The notes under the pieces: model-generated
Seen by the model: only the letters and a program-made list of their open reading frames with translations
Database searches by the model: none
Told to the model about the DNA's origin: nothing
Assembly (NCBI RefSeq): GCF_002284575.1
Contig: NZ_NPKJ01000075.1
Span: 286,018 to 348,844, forward strand
Direction of reading: 5' to 3'
DNA from: Mesorhizobium temperatum
GTDB lineage: Bacteria; Pseudomonadota; Alphaproteobacteria; Rhizobiales; Rhizobiaceae
DNA: 62,827 nt
Part shown: positions 61,122-62,827 of the stretch, piece after piece
How positions within the stretch are numbered: position 1 is the first letter of the stretch
Layout of the letters: each line of letters begins with the position of its first letter
Position numbers and translations under genes: made by a program

Positions 61122-61860
61122 GGCTAAGCCCGCTCTCGGTCAGCGAGGTTCTGCTTTCGCGTTGAACTTCAGTTGCTGGGATGGGTTACATGAATGCAGC
61201 ATTATACCGCTGCCAGGTTGGTGACACGTTTGCACACACCCCTACAGCGATAGTTCCGATGTGCTCGAGAATCTTGCGCGGCCGAGACTTGTGGGTCGAG
61301 GGAAACTGCTCCGATCGCTGAAGATACGAACCGGCGCGTGCTGACTTTCGCATTATTATTTGCCCCGGAACATTCATCATCACAATGAAGGGCGAAAAGA
61401 GTCGCTGGGGTCGAGTATAAGCAGAACCAGCGGACACGTCAGAATTTTCGCGACATCAAATAGATGTGTTGGCTGGGAGAGCAAAAATGGTGGGTCCGCG
61501 AAAGTGGTTTCGGAGGCTGAGTGCGCCGAACGCGCCGCCAAGACAGGTTAGGTTGAAATAACTTCGTGCGACTACATCGATGCGGCAACTAATCCATATG
61601 CTGCCTGGGGGCATCACTATCAGAAAATTGGTGCGCTGGTCTGACTGATGGCCGGCGTTTGGCAACAGCAGTACGAGCGTTTGTTCCGCGGATCAAATGT
61701 AAGTAGCTGTTCCTTTTGTGCAACACGCATTCTCCACGATGCTTTAAAGTTAATTAAAATCATCGCGGTCCGTTAACAACGTTTCTCATTGACAGTTGAA
61801 TGAAATCATATTCAACATTACTAACAAAAGGTAAATTTGGGGCGTTGGGGAGGAAGTGTT
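61122..61860. other. Long intergenic region before the RTX gene
   Basis: About 740 bases with lower GC than the genes around it and no supported gene. Short frames (60-80 codons) lack start context and family similarity. The last 130 bases are very AT-rich and contain TTGACA (61789-61794), the inverted repeat at 61795-61816 and a GGAGG ribosome site before 61861, so this is probably a long regulatory leader. Confidence 0.5.
61795..61816. promoter_or_regulatory. Inverted repeat in the RTX promoter region
   Basis: GTTGAAT-N8-ATTCAAC, directly after a TTGACA-like -35 element and 44 bases before the RTX start codon. A candidate operator; no regulator is known. Confidence 0.4.
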
Positions 61861-62827
61861 ATGGGCGCGAATGGCGACGACAATTATGTTGGCACGGCCA
61901 CTGACTACAACGACAAATTGATCGGGGGTTCTGGGGCCGACGCGCTTTCAGGGGAGGGAGGAAACGACGTTCTCAATGGTGGTTCCGGTGCAGATATCCT
62001 GGATGGCGGCAGCGGTATTGACAGCTTGCTAGGCGGTTCGGGCGCTGACACCCTTGTTTTCGTATCGTACGAGAATCAGTACAAACTCCAGGGAACCATA
62101 TATGACAATGGTATCGCGCAAATCGGCGTAACGACATTCAGCGGGTACGATAGTTACGATGGTGGAAATGGTACTGTAAAAGGTGGTGCCACCGAAATTG
62201 ACACGCTAAAAATTGTAATCAGCGTACAGCAGTCTAACGATGTTGCCTTTATGGCAGCCCTAAATGCCGAGATTAACTATTTTAACAATGTTTGGCTACC
62301 GGCCCATGTCAACCAAAGCACTGGGCAGGCAGATCAATCGATTTATGAATTCAAGAGCATAAATCTGAAAATTTCTGCCATCGAAAAACTCTCGCCCGTC
62401 GTGATCGATCTCAGCACCAATCATGCACCGGTGAACACCGTACCGTCCGGGGTACAATTGACCGATGAGGACGTATCAAAGGCAATTCCAGGGGTTTCGG
62501 TTTCAGATCCTGATGGTGGTATGTTAACGACTACTGTTTCAGTTCTGCACGGTACTCTAAACGTCTCGAGCAGCCCGCTCGTGACCGGCAACGGCACCAA
62601 TTCGGTGACCATTGTTGGCTCCGCAGCGGACATCAATTTAATTCTATCCGGTCTGACTTACACGGGAAATGGAGATTTTAACGGTTCAGATACGCTAACA
62701 ATCACAACCGGTGATGGTCTAGCCACTGACACGGACTTGCTGGCAATCACCGTCAACGCGGTCGCCGACATCGCCGACGACACCGCTTCGGGCGACGAGG
62801 ACACGGCGATCACCACCACGGTGCTGG
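61861..62827 (+). CDS. Large RTX and Ig-like repeat protein (5' part, runs off the window)
   Basis: 322 residues are visible with no stop. From about residue 20 there are four to five RTX nonapeptides (GGSGADALSGEGGNDVLNGG; GGSGADILDGGSGIDSLLGG) that bind calcium. A non-repetitive domain follows (about 75-195), then DNA for cadherin/VCBS-like repeats (APVNTVPSGVQLTDEDVSKA; SVSDPDGGMLTTTVSVLHGT; GDFNGSDTLTITTGDG; DIADDTASGDEDTAITT). Proteins like this are secreted by type I systems as adhesins or biofilm proteins. There is no Sec signal, which fits type I export with a C-terminal signal outside the window. RTX repeats at the very N-terminus are unusual. GGAGG lies before the ATG. Confidence 0.88.
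   Translation, partial: MGANGDDNYVGTATDYNDKLIGGSGADALSGEGGNDVLNGGSGADILDGGSGIDSLLGGSGADTLVFVSYENQYKLQGTIYDNGIAQIGVTTFSGYDSYDGGNGTVKGGATEIDTLKIVISVQQSNDVAFMAALNAEINYFNNVWLPAHVNQSTGQADQSIYEFKSINLKISAIEKLSPVVIDLSTNHAPVNTVPSGVQLTDEDVSKAIPGVSVSDPDGGMLTTTVSVLHGTLNVSSSPLVTGNGTNSVTIVGSAADINLILSGLTYTGNGDFNGSDTLTITTGDGLATDTDLLAITVNAVADIADDTASGDEDTAITTTVL

Noticed and set aside
1..62827. CRISPR arrays, tRNA genes, transposases, nod or nif boxes
   Set aside because: None was recognised on reading both strands; the repeats found are palindromic intergenic elements and short direct repeats.

Overview
The window looks like chromosomal DNA of a high-GC alphaproteobacterium of the Hyphomicrobiales, most likely Mesorhizobium or a close relative. 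This is inferred from gene families (DUF982, dctABD order, rhizobial-type ABC importers, a second FtsH), from palindromic intergenic repeats of the rhizobial RIME type, and from strong GC bias at third codon positions. No rRNA, tRNA, CRISPR array, complete insertion sequence or replication origin was seen.

Layout. 1-4.5 kb: a polar amino-acid ABC importer (ATPase cut by the window edge, two permeases, binding protein) next to a saccharopine/lysine-dehydrogenase-like enzyme and an Lrp regulator. 4.6-8.6 kb: small redox and catabolic genes (LysR, quinone reductase, BKACE, OsmC, AhpD-like). 8.6-13.5 kb: the complete C4-dicarboxylate system dctD-dctB/dctA, with a near-consensus sigma-54 promoter and two palindromic candidate DctD sites. 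13.9-15.9 kb: a glycosyltransferase, a frameshifted orphan higA and a DUF982 gene. 15.9-25.4 kb: a spermidine/putrescine-type ABC importer and LysR regulator beside an M20 amidohydrolase, a DDAH/arginine-deiminase-fold enzyme, an ornithine-cyclodeaminase-like enzyme and an Lrp regulator; together these suggest uptake and breakdown of a guanidino or acylated amino acid. 25.5-29.7 kb: SnoaL-like, SDR, LysR, VOC and MFS genes. 30-41.4 kb: a surface polysaccharide locus (UDP-xylose synthase, UDP-glucose epimerase, Wzm/Wzt exporter, a glycosyltransferase-methyltransferase fusion, three more GT2 enzymes, a NodB-type deacetylase), bounded or interrupted by two decayed glycosyltransferase remnants. 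41.3-45.2 kb: FtsH paralogue, GFA protein, imine-reductase-like enzyme, HxlR regulator. 45.6-48.2 kb: a frameshifted HTTM-like membrane protein facing a DCC1-type thiol protein and a 59-residue membrane peptide. 48.7-57.8 kb: VOC proteins, a methyltransferase between direct repeats, a broken aldo/keto reductase, a DUF4105 protein, a sorbosone-dehydrogenase-like propeller with its own cytochrome c, a frameshifted histidine phosphatase and an MFS transporter. 58.2-61.1 kb: ankyrin protein, an apparently leaderless self-controlled ArsR operon (ArsR, SRPBCC, DHFR-like) and an SDR/AKR chimeric scar. From 61.86 kb: the start of a large RTX and Ig-like surface or secreted protein that runs off the window.

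A recurring oddity is the number of genes broken by one small indel (higA, HTTM-like, histidine phosphatase, aldo/keto reductase, two glycosyltransferase remnants). Some are clearly decayed because ends are missing as well; others could be sequence errors. One, in the aldo/keto reductase, sits exactly on a perfect 24-bp palindrome and looks like a templated quasipalindrome mutation.
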